From [Erwinia] mediterraneensis (GTDB lineage Bacteria; Pseudomonadota; Gammaproteobacteria; Enterobacterales; Enterobacteriaceae): a stretch of 64,000 bases of DNA. Positions within the stretch are counted from its first letter, which is position 1; the number at the start of each line of letters is the position of its first letter. The stretch is from the NCBI RefSeq assembly GCF_900604315.1, contig NZ_LR026978.1, forward strand, positions 2,556,325 through 2,620,324, written 5' to 3'. Under the pieces are notes generated by a model. It saw only the letters and a list, made by a program, of their open reading frames with translations, made no database searches and was not told the DNA's origin. The position numbers and the translations under genes were made by a program. Positions 53,216 to 61,986 of this stretch are shown here, in pieces.

Positions 53216-53436
53216 AGCTGGTAAGCGACTGGCGCAACTGGTGGCGCTGGCATTCAACGAAAGCCATTATTGCTCTCGGCATGTTGCCAACCATCTGGTT
53301 TGAACTGCCGCCGGAATGGAAAGCGGAAATCCCCTCCAGCTGGATGCGCATTGCGGCCATCGTGGTCATGGTCATCGGCGTTTATTCCCGGATGACATTA
53401 CAGAAACCACCGGAGAATAAGCATGATGACCATTGA
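53212..53436 (+). CDS. Small membrane protein in lysis cassette
   Basis: A 74-aa protein with two likely helices (KAIIALGMLPTIWFELP, RIAAIVVMVIGVYSRMTL). It overlaps the lysozyme gene by 4 bp. It may be a second holin-like or antiholin protein; this is inference from place and topology. Confidence 0.75.
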   Translation: MKLVSDWRNWWRWHSTKAIIALGMLPTIWFELPPEWKAEIPSSWMRIAAIVVMVIGVYSRMTLQKPPENKHDDH

Positions 53437-53698
53437 AACTATCATCGGCGGTGTCGTGGCGCTGATTGCAGCCATCATCGCTACCTACCTTGGCGGGAAG
53501 AAGGTCGGAAAGACCGAAACGCAGGCTAAAGCCGATGTAGCGGAAGCAGAGCGCATTAAGCGCCAGGCTGAAGCCAGAACCGATATCGAGTCAACGCACA
53601 TTAAGGTGGCGAAAGATGTTCAGCAGGAAAATGCTTCTCTTGATGATCCCACCGCTCGCGACCGGCTGCGGAACTCGAAATACCACACCGACGACTGA
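53423..53698 (+). CDS. Spanin-like inner-membrane protein
   Basis: A 91-aa protein with one N-terminal helix (IIGGVVALIAAIIATYLGG) and a periplasmic coiled coil rich in Ala, Glu and Lys (AKADVAEAERIKRQAEARTD). This topology suits an i-spanin (Rz), although it is short. The lipoprotein frame overlaps its end out of phase, as Rz/Rz1 pairs do. Confidence 0.72.
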   Translation: MMTIETIIGGVVALIAAIIATYLGGKKVGKTETQAKADVAEAERIKRQAEARTDIESTHIKVAKDVQQENASLDDPTARDRLRNSKYHTDD

Positions 53699-53840
53699 GT
53701 ACATCGTTACCGACTCCAGCTGCACGCTGTTCAGTCCTATCCGAACTCACGGCAAAGACGCTGACCTGATGGATATCAGGACGGTGAGGGCGATCAACAC
53801 CCATAACGAGCTGTGGGACAGAATCTGCGGGAAGTTGTGA
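53616..53840 (+). CDS. Spanin-like outer-membrane lipoprotein
   Basis: A 74-aa frame with a lipoprotein signal (MFSRKMLLLMIPPLATGC) whose lipobox ends LATGC, then a Thr-rich stretch and a small domain with two more Cys. It overlaps the preceding gene by 83 bp in another frame, the Rz/Rz1 style of an o-spanin. It is the last gene before a terminator. Confidence 0.72.
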   Translation: MFSRKMLLLMIPPLATGCGTRNTTPTTEYIVTDSSCTLFSPIRTHGKDADLMDIRTVRAINTHNELWDRICGKL

Positions 53841-53882
53841 CAACCCCCAAGAAGATTCACCCTCATTAACAGAGCAACATCA

Positions 53883-53906
53883 GCCTCGCTAACGCGGGGC
53901 TTTTTT
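53883..53906 (+). terminator. Terminator after the lysis genes
   Basis: GCCTCGC pairs with GCGGGGC (53883-53900, loop TAAC) followed by six T. The KilA-N leader begins directly after it. Confidence 0.82.
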
Positions 53907-53944
53907 ATGCGCCTCGCACGCGCAAACAACAACCCAGAGCCTAC

Positions 53945-54023
53945 AGAAAGCGAGCCTGAGAGAAACCCGTATAGGTGCGGACCTCTCTGGGGCGAGTTTC
54001 TCTGTGCGACAGGCTCACTTTCT
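53945..54023 (+). promoter_or_regulatory. Structured RNA leader of the KilA-N gene
   Basis: An outer stem pairs 53945-53958 with 54010-54023 (13 of 14 pairs, one C-A mismatch); an inner stem pairs 53959-53966 with 53996-54003 (8 bp), with a 6-nt bulge on the 3' side. The loop (53967-53995) holds a small GGT/ACC hairpin. It ends 12 nt before the ATG of the KilA-N gene. Confidence 0.75.
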
Positions 54024-54035
54024 ATAGGTATCCGT

Positions 54036-54725
54036 ATGAAGATTGTAATTTTTGACGTAGCTGTAAAGCAGGATAAAGAAGGTCGTTTCTGTCTGAACGA
54101 TTTGCACAAGGCATCTGGCGGCGAAGCAAAGCATGAACCTAACAGGTTTTCACGCCTTGCATCGTTTGATGACCTTGTCAAAGAGCTAACGCCAGATATG
54201 GCGGTAGAGCCGGTGAGCGTGCAGAAAGGTGGTAAGCATCCCGGTGTCTTTGTCTGCAAAGAGCTCGTTTATGCCTACGCAATGTGGATCAGTGCCAAGT
54301 TCCACCTGCACGTCATTCGAACCTTTGATGCGATCGCGGCAAAAGAGCAGATTCGCGTTTCCTATCGCGACACTGCACGCCTCGAATATAAGCCTATGAC
54401 TGACGCCATCAAGCATGAGCGAGAGGCGCAGGGGAAACAGATTGCGCCGCACCACTTCAGTAACGAGGCCGATCTGATTAACCGGCTGGCATTGGGTATG
54501 ACGGCAGCAAAGTTTCGCGTACACCATGAGATTGGGAAAAAGGAAGCCATTCGAGACTACCTCACCCCCGAGCAAATCCACTGCATCACTGAGCTTCAAC
54601 GAGCTAACACTGTGTTCATCAGTATGGGGTGGGATTTCGAACAGCGAAAAGAAGTGCTGAAAGGAATGTTTGACCGGAACCATCGCCAGCCGCTGATTGA
54701 AGAACAGCACACCCTGGCAGCATAA
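54036..54725 (+). CDS. KilA-N domain protein (phage regulator or antirepressor-like)
   Basis: A 229-aa protein. The N-terminal KilA-N DNA-binding domain is clear: KIVIFDVAVKQDKEGRFCLN, DLHKASGGEAKHEPNRF, and VYAYAMWISAKFHLHVIRTF. The C-terminal half (FSNEADLINRLALGMTAAKF) recalls phage antirepressor and Rha/Roi-type proteins. The start at 54036 is chosen because the domain begins there; the frame is open upstream to ATG 53907 but through the RNA hairpin. It lies between lysis and packaging genes, behind a terminator. Confidence 0.85.
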   Translation: MKIVIFDVAVKQDKEGRFCLNDLHKASGGEAKHEPNRFSRLASFDDLVKELTPDMAVEPVSVQKGGKHPGVFVCKELVYAYAMWISAKFHLHVIRTFDAIAAKEQIRVSYRDTARLEYKPMTDAIKHEREAQGKQIAPHHFSNEADLINRLALGMTAAKFRVHHEIGKKEAIRDYLTPEQIHCITELQRANTVFISMGWDFEQRKEVLKGMFDRNHRQPLIEEQHTLAA

Positions 54726-54838
54726 GTGAGTGGAGAGCCTCTTTCACAACGGCTCTTAACGAATCCTCCGACAAGGGATAACGGTTAGCCACGCTGTGAA
54801 GCGTTGCGAGTCCGGACTGATTAAGTCCAGAGGTCAGC

Positions 54839-55045
54839 ATGTCTATTGAAGGTAGTAATAACCCGAACCGATTTCGTAACCACTTGGACACCTCCATATC
54901 AGAAGGCAGCGAAATGCGCCTTATGGAGAATATGGCAGATGATGAGCACTCGGCAGTAAGTCTATCCGACATTGAGAAGCGATTCGAAGGCGTCGAGATG
55001 TCAGCATTTAATGGCTGGCCTAGTGCAAAAAAGATTACGGACTAA
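54839..55045 (+). CDS. Small acidic phage protein
   Basis: A 68-aa acidic protein (MSIEGSNNPNRFRNHLDTSI). AGAGGT precedes the ATG and a terminator overlaps its end. Function unknown. Confidence 0.7.
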   Translation: MSIEGSNNPNRFRNHLDTSISEGSEMRLMENMADDEHSAVSLSDIEKRFEGVEMSAFNGWPSAKKITD

Positions 55046-55066
55046 ACCTCCTTCGGGAGGTTTTTT
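55045..55066 (+). terminator. Rho-independent terminator before the HNH gene
   Basis: AACCTCC-TTCG-GGAGGTT followed by TTTT. It separates the early-late border genes from the packaging genes. Confidence 0.88.
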
Positions 55067-55078
55067 ATTGGAGTGAAT

Positions 55079-55429
55079 ATGCCCGCAGCTATTCCCCGAT
55101 CATGCCGAAAGCGAGGTTGCCCAAAGACCACAACAGATCGCTCAGGTTATTGCGAGGCTCACCGTAACGAAGGCTGGCAACAGCATCAGCGCGGGCAGAG
55201 CAGGCACCAGCGCGGCTACGGCAGCAAATGGGATGTTATCCGCGCACGCATCCTCAAGCGTGACCGGCACATCTGCCAGGAGTGTCTGAGGAACGGCAGG
55301 CCAGTCCCGGCAGCTACGGTTGATCACATCAAACCCAAAGCTCATGGTGGCACCGATGAGGACAGCAACCTCGAAGCCCTATGCTGGCCCTGCCATAAGC
55401 GCAAAACGGCCCGTGAAAGGCTCAAATGA
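55079..55429 (+). CDS. HNH endonuclease (HK97 gp74-like)
   Basis: A 116-aa HNH nuclease. Zinc-binding CxxC pairs (CQEC, CWPC) surround the HNH core VDHIKPKAHGGTDEDSNLEA. HNH proteins next to the terminase genes of cos phages, such as HK97 gp74, are needed for terminase action and head formation. The start at 55079 (MPAAIPRSC) is chosen; a GTG two codons earlier is possible. Confidence 0.93.
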   Translation: MPAAIPRSCRKRGCPKTTTDRSGYCEAHRNEGWQQHQRGQSRHQRGYGSKWDVIRARILKRDRHICQECLRNGRPVPAATVDHIKPKAHGGTDEDSNLEALCWPCHKRKTARERLK

Positions 55430-55491
55430 GAATCAATATCATCAATATAGTTGCAAATGAAACTATAACGCTTCGAATGATAATGATTCTC
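55428..55491. repeat. Extended inverted repeat between HNH and terminase genes
   Basis: GAGAATCA (55428-55435) with TGATTCTC (55484-55491), ATCAT with ATGAT inside, and ATAGTT (55447-55452) with AACTAT (55461-55466). The stretch is AT-rich and followed by a G-rich segment (GAGGGAGGGCGGGGC, 55508-55522), as might be found around a cos site. The gap up to 55638 has no gene. Confidence 0.7.
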
Positions 55492-55638
55492 GATTAGGAC
55501 GCCATTTGAGGGAGGGCGGGGCAAAAGTTCAGGGCCTTAGGCCTAAAGGACCGCCGCCTCAGGTTTATTTTCATCGCCGCAGGTTAGAAACCTTTTTTAT
55601 GGGTACCCCCAAAGTGCCCTTTCAGTGGAGTTTTCCCT

Positions 55639-56112
55639 ATGCCCGGACCACCGAAAACCCCGTCACACCTGGTTTTGGTGAAGGGGAACCCATCCAAGCG
55701 ACCGATTAACCAGAATGAGCCGAAGCCGGAGAAAGGGATACCCAATACTCCGAAGCATCTCGACAAGATGGGGAAGTACTGGTTCCAGCAGATTGCTCAG
55801 GAGCTGGACAATATCGGCGTGCTGACTCAGCTCGATGCCAAAGCGCTTGAGCTGTTGATCGAAGCCTATACCGAATACCGGCGCCACTGCGAAACGCTGG
55901 ATACTGAAGGTTATACCTACCGGGTAGAAACCCAGACCGGTGACGTAATGATAAAGGCACACCCGGCAGCAGCGATGAAAGCTGATGCCTGGAAACGCAT
56001 CCGCGCCATGCTGGCCGAATTTGGCATGACTCCGGCGTCACGGAGCAAAGTGAATGCTGGCGGGCCCGATAAAGCAGACCCGCTGGAAGAATTCCTGAAA
56101 GCGAGGGACTGA
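55639..56112 (+). CDS. Terminase small subunit (P27 family)
   Basis: A 157-aa DNA-recognition subunit that brings the terminase to cos or pac. MPGPPKTPSHLVLVKGNPSK at the start and the helical LTQLDAKALELLIEAYTEYR, FGMTPASRSKV are family marks. It overlaps the large subunit by one base. Confidence 0.92.
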   Translation: MPGPPKTPSHLVLVKGNPSKRPINQNEPKPEKGIPNTPKHLDKMGKYWFQQIAQELDNIGVLTQLDAKALELLIEAYTEYRRHCETLDTEGYTYRVETQTGDVMIKAHPAAAMKADAWKRIRAMLAEFGMTPASRSKVNAGGPDKADPLEEFLKARD

Positions 56113-57842
56113 TGGCAAAGGTTGCTGACGGAATCCGCTATGCCGAGCGCGTAGTTGGTGGCGAAATTGTTGCGTGTAAATATGTTAAGCAGGCGTGTGC
56201 CCGCTTCCTTGATGATCTGCAGGAAGGGGAGAAGCGCAATATCTTCTTCAGTGAAAGCCGCGCCCAGCACATCCTGAACTTCTATAAGTTCGTGCCGCAC
56301 GTTAAAGGCGATCTGGCTGGCAAGCCGATTGAGCTGATGGACTGGCACATCTTCATCCTGATTAACATCTTTGGTTTCGTTGTCCCCCTGGTAAACGAGC
56401 AGACTGGTGAGCAGGTGATGAGTGACAAGGGCCGCCCGGTCATGGTTCGCCGGTTCCGCACTGCCTACAACGAAGTGGCGCGTAAAAATGCCAAGTCCAC
56501 GCTTTCATCGGGCATTGGCCTGTATATGGCCGGCGCGGACGGTGAAGGCGGCGCTGAGGTTTACTCTGCGGCCACGACCCGTGATCAGGCACGCATCGTA
56601 TTTAACGACGCGGTGAACATGATTAAGCAGTCCCGCGCCGCGCTGGGTCGGCTTTTCGATTACAACAAGCTTGCCATTTTCCAGGAACGAACCGCATCCA
56701 AGTTTGAGCCACTCTCCAGTGACGCGAACAACCTTGACGGCCTGAACATCCATTGCGCTATCGTCGATGAGCTGCACGCCCACCGTACCCGCGATGTATG
56801 GGATGTTCTGGAAACCGCGACAGGTGCCCGATCACAATCCCTGCTGTTTGCAATCACTACTGCGGGCTTTAACCGTGAGGGGATCTGTTACGAGTTGCGC
56901 GATTATGCGGTCAAGGTATTAAGTGGCGTGGTTGAGGATGACACCTTTTTCGGGATTATTTTTACCCTTGATGAAGGTGATGAGCCTTTCGACGAGAAAG
57001 TCTGGCAAAAGGCTAATCCCGGGCTGGGCATCTGTAAGCGCTGGGATGATCTGCGCCGCCTGGCTAAGAAGGCTCAGGAGCAGGTATCAGCCCGCAATAA
57101 CTTTTTCACCAAACACCTGAACATCTGGGTAAGCGCTGAATCAGCCTGGATGGACATGATGAAGTGGGAGGCCTGCGAGCCTCTTGCGCCGGAGCATGAG
57201 CTGAAAACCTATCCGATGTGGGTTGGCGTCGATCTGGCAAATAAAATCGATATCTGCGCAGCTGTAAAGGTCTGGCGGGCCCCTGCTGGCCATGTTCACG
57301 CAGACTTTAAATTCTGGTTGCCTGAAGGCCGTCTGGAGCGCTGCTCCCGGCAGATGGCGGAACTGTATCAGAAGTGGAGCGACAGCGGTCACCTGACACT
57401 GACAGATGGCGATGTGGTCGATCACGCCGTCATTAAAGAAGACCTGATGGCATGGATCGCCGGTGAAAACCTGCGTGAAATTGGCTTTGACCCATGGGGC
57501 GCAACGCAATTCAGCCTGTCACTGGCGGAAGAAGGGGTGCCCATGGTTGAGGTGGCGCAGACCGTTCGTAACCTGTCTGAAGCCATGAAAGAAACGGAAG
57601 CTCTGGCATATGCAGGTCGCCTTCACCACGGTAATCACCCGGTGATGACCTGGATGATGAGCAACGTCACTGCCAAGGTCGATAAGAACGACAACATCTT
57701 CCCCAACAAATCGACGCCCGAGGCGAAGATAGACGGCCCGGTAGCGATGTTTACCGGCCTGAGTCGTCTCATCCTGAATGGCGGAGAAGAACCACAGGAT
57801 TTAAGCGGCTTCTTTGATAATCCCATAATGGTAGGTTTCTGA
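56112..57842 (+). CDS. Terminase large subunit (HK97 type)
   Basis: A 576-aa packaging motor. The ATPase part shows the Walker A-like RKNAKST (residues 124-130) and Walker B AIVDE with its Glu (216-220). The nuclease part begins VGVDLANKIDICA, with its first Asp, and has further acidic residues in IGFDPWGATQF. Length and order fit the Terminase_1 family. The portal gene starts within its stop codon (TGATG). Confidence 0.95.
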   Translation: MAKVADGIRYAERVVGGEIVACKYVKQACARFLDDLQEGEKRNIFFSESRAQHILNFYKFVPHVKGDLAGKPIELMDWHIFILINIFGFVVPLVNEQTGEQVMSDKGRPVMVRRFRTAYNEVARKNAKSTLSSGIGLYMAGADGEGGAEVYSAATTRDQARIVFNDAVNMIKQSRAALGRLFDYNKLAIFQERTASKFEPLSSDANNLDGLNIHCAIVDELHAHRTRDVWDVLETATGARSQSLLFAITTAGFNREGICYELRDYAVKVLSGVVEDDTFFGIIFTLDEGDEPFDEKVWQKANPGLGICKRWDDLRRLAKKAQEQVSARNNFFTKHLNIWVSAESAWMDMMKWEACEPLAPEHELKTYPMWVGVDLANKIDICAAVKVWRAPAGHVHADFKFWLPEGRLERCSRQMAELYQKWSDSGHLTLTDGDVVDHAVIKEDLMAWIAGENLREIGFDPWGATQFSLSLAEEGVPMVEVAQTVRNLSEAMKETEALAYAGRLHHGNHPVMTWMMSNVTAKVDKNDNIFPNKSTPEAKIDGPVAMFTGLSRLILNGGEEPQDLSGFFDNPIMVGF

Positions 57843-59146
57843 TGAAAGAGAACAAACAGCCCGGCAGGGTGAAAAGCGCACTGCTGAACTGGCTGGGTGT
57901 GCCGATCGAACTGACGACGGGAACCTTCTGGCAGGAATGGATGGGCATGAGTAGTAGCGGAAAGGTGGTATCGGCTGACAAAGCGATCCACCTTTCCGCC
58001 GTCTGGGCCTGCGTACGGTTACTCAGTGAGTCAGTGTCTACGCTGCCGCTGAAGATTTACGAGCGCCAGCCTGACGGGTCACGCAAGCCCGCCACCAATC
58101 ACCCGGCTTATCAGGTACTCTGCCGCCGTCCCAACCTCGAAATGACGCCTTCACGCTTCATGCTGATGCTGGTAGCCAGCATTTGCCTGCGTGGTAACGC
58201 CTTTGTCGAGAAGAAGATGATCGGTAACCGGCTTGTCTCGCTGGTGCCACTACTTCCGCAGAATATGGTGGTAAAACGGCTGGACAATGGCAGCCTGGAA
58301 TATACCTATACAGAATCTGCAACGGCCCGCGTTATCCCCGCCAAGAACATCATGCACATTCGCGGCTTCGGTCTGGATGGCGTCTGCGGAATGATGCCGA
58401 TGATGGCTGGCCGTGACGTGATCGGCTCAGCAATGGCCGTTGAAGAGTCGGCGGCAAAAATATTTGAGAACGGCCTGCAAAGCTCCGGTTTTCTCAGTGC
58501 TGATGGCGCGCTGAATGAAGAGCAGCGGGAAAGGCTTCGCGGCTACATGGCGAAGTTTATTGGCTCCCGTAATGCCGGGAAGATCATGGTGCTTGAAGGC
58601 GGGCTGAAATATCAGAACGTCACCATGAATCCCGAGGCGGCGCAGATGCTGGAGTCCCGCGCATTCAGCATCGAAGAAATCTGCCGCTGGTTCCGTGTTC
58701 CGCCGTTTATGGTCGGTCACGCGGACAAGCAAAGCAGCTGGGCATCCAGCGTTGAGGGAATGAACCTGCAGTTCCTGACCAACACGCTGCGACCTCTGTT
58801 AGTGAACATTGAGCAGGAGATTTCCCGCTGCCTGCTGGATGGTGACGACGACCTGTTTGCAGAGTTCTCTGTTGAAGGTCTGCTGCGGGCGGACAGCGCC
58901 GGGCGTGCTGCGTATTACACAACCGCACTGCAGAACGGATGGATGTCGCGCAACGATGTGCGCCGTCTGGAAAACATGCCTCCGATCGAAGGCGGCGATA
59001 TTTATACCGTGCAACTCAATCTGACGCCGCTGGAAGACCTGAAGAAAAACAGCCAGGCAGCGCAGGCCGCTAACCTTCTGAAAATCCATAACTACGTTTT
59101 CCCTGATATTCCTTTCGAACAATCCCCGCTGAAAAAGGCGGCTTAG
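57842..59146 (+). CDS. Portal protein (HK97 family)
   Basis: A 434-aa dodecameric portal subunit through which DNA enters the head. VSADKAIHLSAVWACVRLLS near the start, NVTMNPEAAQMLESRAFSIE and RWFRVPPFMVGHADKQSSWA are typical of the HK97 portal group. It lies between terminase and protease. Confidence 0.95.
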   Translation: MKENKQPGRVKSALLNWLGVPIELTTGTFWQEWMGMSSSGKVVSADKAIHLSAVWACVRLLSESVSTLPLKIYERQPDGSRKPATNHPAYQVLCRRPNLEMTPSRFMLMLVASICLRGNAFVEKKMIGNRLVSLVPLLPQNMVVKRLDNGSLEYTYTESATARVIPAKNIMHIRGFGLDGVCGMMPMMAGRDVIGSAMAVEESAAKIFENGLQSSGFLSADGALNEEQRERLRGYMAKFIGSRNAGKIMVLEGGLKYQNVTMNPEAAQMLESRAFSIEEICRWFRVPPFMVGHADKQSSWASSVEGMNLQFLTNTLRPLLVNIEQEISRCLLDGDDDLFAEFSVEGLLRADSAGRAAYYTTALQNGWMSRNDVRRLENMPPIEGGDIYTVQLNLTPLEDLKKNSQAAQAANLLKIHNYVFPDIPFEQSPLKKAA

Positions 59147-59156
59147 GAGCTATTCC

Positions 59157-60005
59157 ATGACACTGAAAAGCCTTCCGGCTGCACCGGCGGGGCGGCCTTC
59201 TGCGCTCTCAAAACGGGACTTGCCGTCTGCTGCCATGGAGCGCTGGAACGGCGGCATCAAGGCCGCTAACGCTGATGAAAACAGCATTTCAATATTTGAT
59301 GTGATCGGTGCGGACTACTGGGGCGACGGCGTAACCGCCAGTCGTATCGCCGGGGCGCTCCGCTCCCTGGATGGTGCTGACGTTACGGTCAACATCAACT
59401 CCCCTGGCGGCGACATGTTCGAAGGCCTGGCGATTTATAACCTGCTTCGTGAGTACCGGGGCAAGGTTACGGTGAAGGTGCTGGGCCTTGCGGCTTCAGC
59501 GGCCTCCATTATCGCCATGGCCGGGGATGATATTCAGATTGGCCGCGGCGCATTCCTGATGATCCACAACTGCTGGGTTTATGCGATGGGTAATCGTCAC
59601 GATCTGGCTCAGATAGCGGCCGATATGGAGCCGTTTGATAAAGCCATGGGTGACATTTACTCCGCCCGTACCGGTCTCGGCATGGATGAAGTAGCCGCAA
59701 TGATGGACGGTGAAACCTACATTGGCGGCAGCGACGCGGTCGAAAAAGGTTTTGCTGACCGGCTTCTGTCCGCTGAGGAAATCGCGAATGACGACGACAG
59801 TCCGGCGGCCGCACTGCGCAAGCTCGATGCGTTACTGGCAAAAGCCGACACGCCCCGATCTGAACGTCGAAAACTCCTGAAAGCTTTAACCGGCAGCAAG
59901 CCAGGCGCTGCTGCCGATCATGATGGTACGCCGGGCGCTACCGAAGAAATCAATCCTGACGATCTTAAACAACTTGAAGACGCCCTGGCGGCGTTCGGCA
60001 AATAA
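59157..60005 (+). CDS. Head maturation protease (ClpP-like S14)
   Basis: A 282-aa protease that trims the capsid protein. The ClpP-like core has NSPGGDMFEG, the nucleophile Ser114 (GLAASAAS) and His137 (MIHNC). The C-terminal tail is acidic and may be removed on maturation. AGGAG precedes the ATG. Confidence 0.93.
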   Translation: MTLKSLPAAPAGRPSALSKRDLPSAAMERWNGGIKAANADENSISIFDVIGADYWGDGVTASRIAGALRSLDGADVTVNINSPGGDMFEGLAIYNLLREYRGKVTVKVLGLAASAASIIAMAGDDIQIGRGAFLMIHNCWVYAMGNRHDLAQIAADMEPFDKAMGDIYSARTGLGMDEVAAMMDGETYIGGSDAVEKGFADRLLSAEEIANDDDSPAAALRKLDALLAKADTPRSERRKLLKALTGSKPGAAADHDGTPGATEEINPDDLKQLEDALAAFGK

Positions 60006-60014
60006 GGAAAAACC

Positions 60015-61232
60015 ATGTCTGAAGTTAACGATTTACTGAAAAAAGTCTCTGCGAAGCTGGAAGAAGTTTCCGGCACCTTCAGCCAGAAGGCCGAAGACGC
60101 CCTGAAAGAGGCAAAAAACTCCGGTCAGCTGTCGGCTCAGACCAAAGATGCGGTAGATAAAATCGCTTCCGAATTTAATGCTCTGAACGAAGCGAACAAA
60201 ACGCTGAAAGCCTCTCTGGGTGAGCTGGAACAGCACGTTGCCAATATGCCACTGAACAACGCGAAAAAGGTTGTTGAGACGGTAGGTCAGGTGGTCATCA
60301 GCTCCGAAGCACTGAAAACCTTTGCGGCCAGCGTTGAAGGCGGCAAGCGCGTCAGCGTGCCGGTTAATGCAGCATTGCTGTCAACGGATGTGGCAGAGGG
60401 TGTGGTTGAGCCGCAGCGCCTGCCGGGTATCGATACCGCGCCGAAACAGCGCCTTTTCATTCGTGACCTGATTGCCCCGGGCCGTACCTCTTCCCCGGCC
60501 ATTTTCTGGGTGCAGCAGACCGGCTTTACCAACGCCGCTGCGGTTGTACCTGAAGGCACCACGAAGCCGTACAGCAGCATTGAGTTCGCGACCAAAATTA
60601 CCCCGGTCACCACCATCGCGCATATGTTCAAAGCGTCCAAGCAGATTCTGGATGACTTTGCGCAGCTGCAGTCCACGGTAGACGCTGAGATGCGCTACGG
60701 CCTGAAGTACGTGGAAGAACAGGAAATTCTGTTCGGCGACGGCACCGGCGCACACCTGCACGGCATCGTGCCGCAGGCGACCGCGTTCAACGCCGCATTC
60801 ACCGTCGAGCAGCAGAACGGTATCGACGATCTGCGTCTGGCCATGCTGCAGGCGCAGCTGGCACGCTTCCCGGCGTCCGGCCACGTTCTGCACTTCATTG
60901 ACTGGGCGAAGATTGAACTGACCAAAGACACGCTGGGCCGCTACATTCTGGCGAATCCGTCATCGCTGACCGGTCCGACTCTCTGGGGCCTGCCGGTGGT
61001 GGCCACCGAGGCTGCGGCGTTCCAGGGCAAGTTCCTGACCGGCGCCTTCAACGCTGCAGCGCAGCTTTTCGACCGTGAAGATGCCAACGTGGTTATCTCC
61101 ACCGAGAACGCCGACGACTTTGAGAAAAACATGATCTCAATCCGTTGCGAAGAGCGTCTGGCTCTGGCGGTGAAGCGTCCGGAAGCGTTTATTTATGGCT
61201 CCTTCACTGCGCCTGTCGCTGGTGGTGCGTAA
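60015..61232 (+). CDS. Major capsid protein (HK97 gp5 fold)
   Basis: A 405-aa capsid subunit. About the first 105 residues form a Lys/Glu/Ala-rich coiled delta domain that acts as scaffold and is cut by the protease. The shell domain follows: LFIRDLIAPGRTSS, EGTTKPYSSIEFATKITPVT, LLFGDGTG-like ILFGDGTGAHLHGI, and ISIRCEERLALAVKRPEAFI. Whether covalent crosslinks form as in HK97 cannot be settled here. Confidence 0.95.
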   Translation: MSEVNDLLKKVSAKLEEVSGTFSQKAEDALKEAKNSGQLSAQTKDAVDKIASEFNALNEANKTLKASLGELEQHVANMPLNNAKKVVETVGQVVISSEALKTFAASVEGGKRVSVPVNAALLSTDVAEGVVEPQRLPGIDTAPKQRLFIRDLIAPGRTSSPAIFWVQQTGFTNAAAVVPEGTTKPYSSIEFATKITPVTTIAHMFKASKQILDDFAQLQSTVDAEMRYGLKYVEEQEILFGDGTGAHLHGIVPQATAFNAAFTVEQQNGIDDLRLAMLQAQLARFPASGHVLHFIDWAKIELTKDTLGRYILANPSSLTGPTLWGLPVVATEAAAFQGKFLTGAFNAAAQLFDREDANVVISTENADDFEKNMISIRCEERLALAVKRPEAFIYGSFTAPVAGGA

Positions 61233-61278
61233 TCAATAACGGCGGCCTGCGGGCCGCTCTTTCTTTTGGGAGAACGGC

Positions 61279-61464
61279 ATGAAACTGCGATCCATCAAAC
61301 CTACGTACCAGAAAGGCGAAGTGCTGACGGAAGGGGTGGTTTTTGAAACTCTGGAGCAGCATGGCCGGGAACTGATTCAGCGTGGTTATGCTGAAGAAGT
61401 TAAGGCCCGAGAAGCTGAGCCCGGCAGTGATAAAGATCCAAAGGGCAAGGGCAAGGCTAAGTAA
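61279..61464 (+). CDS. Small head-region protein
   Basis: A 61-aa protein (MKLRSIKPTYQKGEVLTEGV) with a basic Lys/Gly tail. Such small proteins occur between capsid and connector genes; function unknown. Confidence 0.75.
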   Translation: MKLRSIKPTYQKGEVLTEGVVFETLEQHGRELIQRGYAEEVKAREAEPGSDKDPKGKGKAK

Positions 61465-61473
61465 GGAGTTTCT

Positions 61474-61800
61474 ATGCTGACCGTCGAGCAGGTCAAACTG
61501 CACTGCCGCATTGATTCCGATTCGACAGAAGAAGATGAGTGGATAGCTGCCCGCATAAAAGCGGCGGTGCGTTATGTCGAAAATTACACCCGCCGCAAGC
61601 TCTTCGAATCTTCTGACGATACAGCTTACCTGGCTGAGCCTTATCGGCTGCTTTACACCGAAGATATCGAAACCGCCATGCTGATGTTGATCGCTCACTG
61701 GTATGCGAACCGCGAGGCAGTAGTGACCAACGGCAGCTCAACGACGGTCGATATGGCTGTAGAGTCATTTCTGCAGCCATATCGTGTCTACGGGCTGTAA
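61474..61800 (+). CDS. Head-tail connector (HK97 gp6-like)
   Basis: A 108-aa adaptor. MLTVEQVKLHCRIDSDSTEE, IAARIKAAVRYVENYTRRKL and MLMLIAHWYANREAV match the Phage_gp6 family, which forms a ring under the portal. Confidence 0.9.
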   Translation: MLTVEQVKLHCRIDSDSTEEDEWIAARIKAAVRYVENYTRRKLFESSDDTAYLAEPYRLLYTEDIETAMLMLIAHWYANREAVVTNGSSTTVDMAVESFLQPYRVYGL

Positions 61801-61809
61801 GGAGTCGTT

Positions 61810-61986
61810 ATGGCCTGTGCCGGATGTGAACGCCGCCGCGCGTGGCTCAAAAAATGGATGAAGATTGCCCATGAAAGAGTTACAGGAAAGTCTGTTGGCG
61901 ACAACGCTGGAGAAGCTGGCGGAAAGCTTCCATCAGGTAGCCGAGGGGATGAAAGCCCAGACGGAGGCGATAAACCGCCTGGCTGA
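61810..61986 (+). CDS. Small Cys-rich head-region protein
   Basis: A 58-aa protein (MACAGCERRRAWLKKWMKIA). AAGGAG precedes the ATG. The first 26 residues look like a conserved basic motif of phages; the rest overlaps the next gene out of frame and is Gly-rich. Confidence 0.6.
   Translation: MACAGCERRRAWLKKWMKIAHERVTGKSVGDNAGEAGGKLPSGSRGDESPDGGDKPPG

Noticed and set aside
53907-54035. Upstream ATG extension of the KilA-N protein (43 residues)
   Set aside because: The stretch follows a T-run directly, has no ribosome site and is better explained as the RNA hairpin; the KilA-N domain starts at 54036.
55476-55491. Fur-box-like sequence before the terminase genes
   Set aside because: Only a partial match to the Fur dyad, and it is explained as an arm of the longer inverted repeat.
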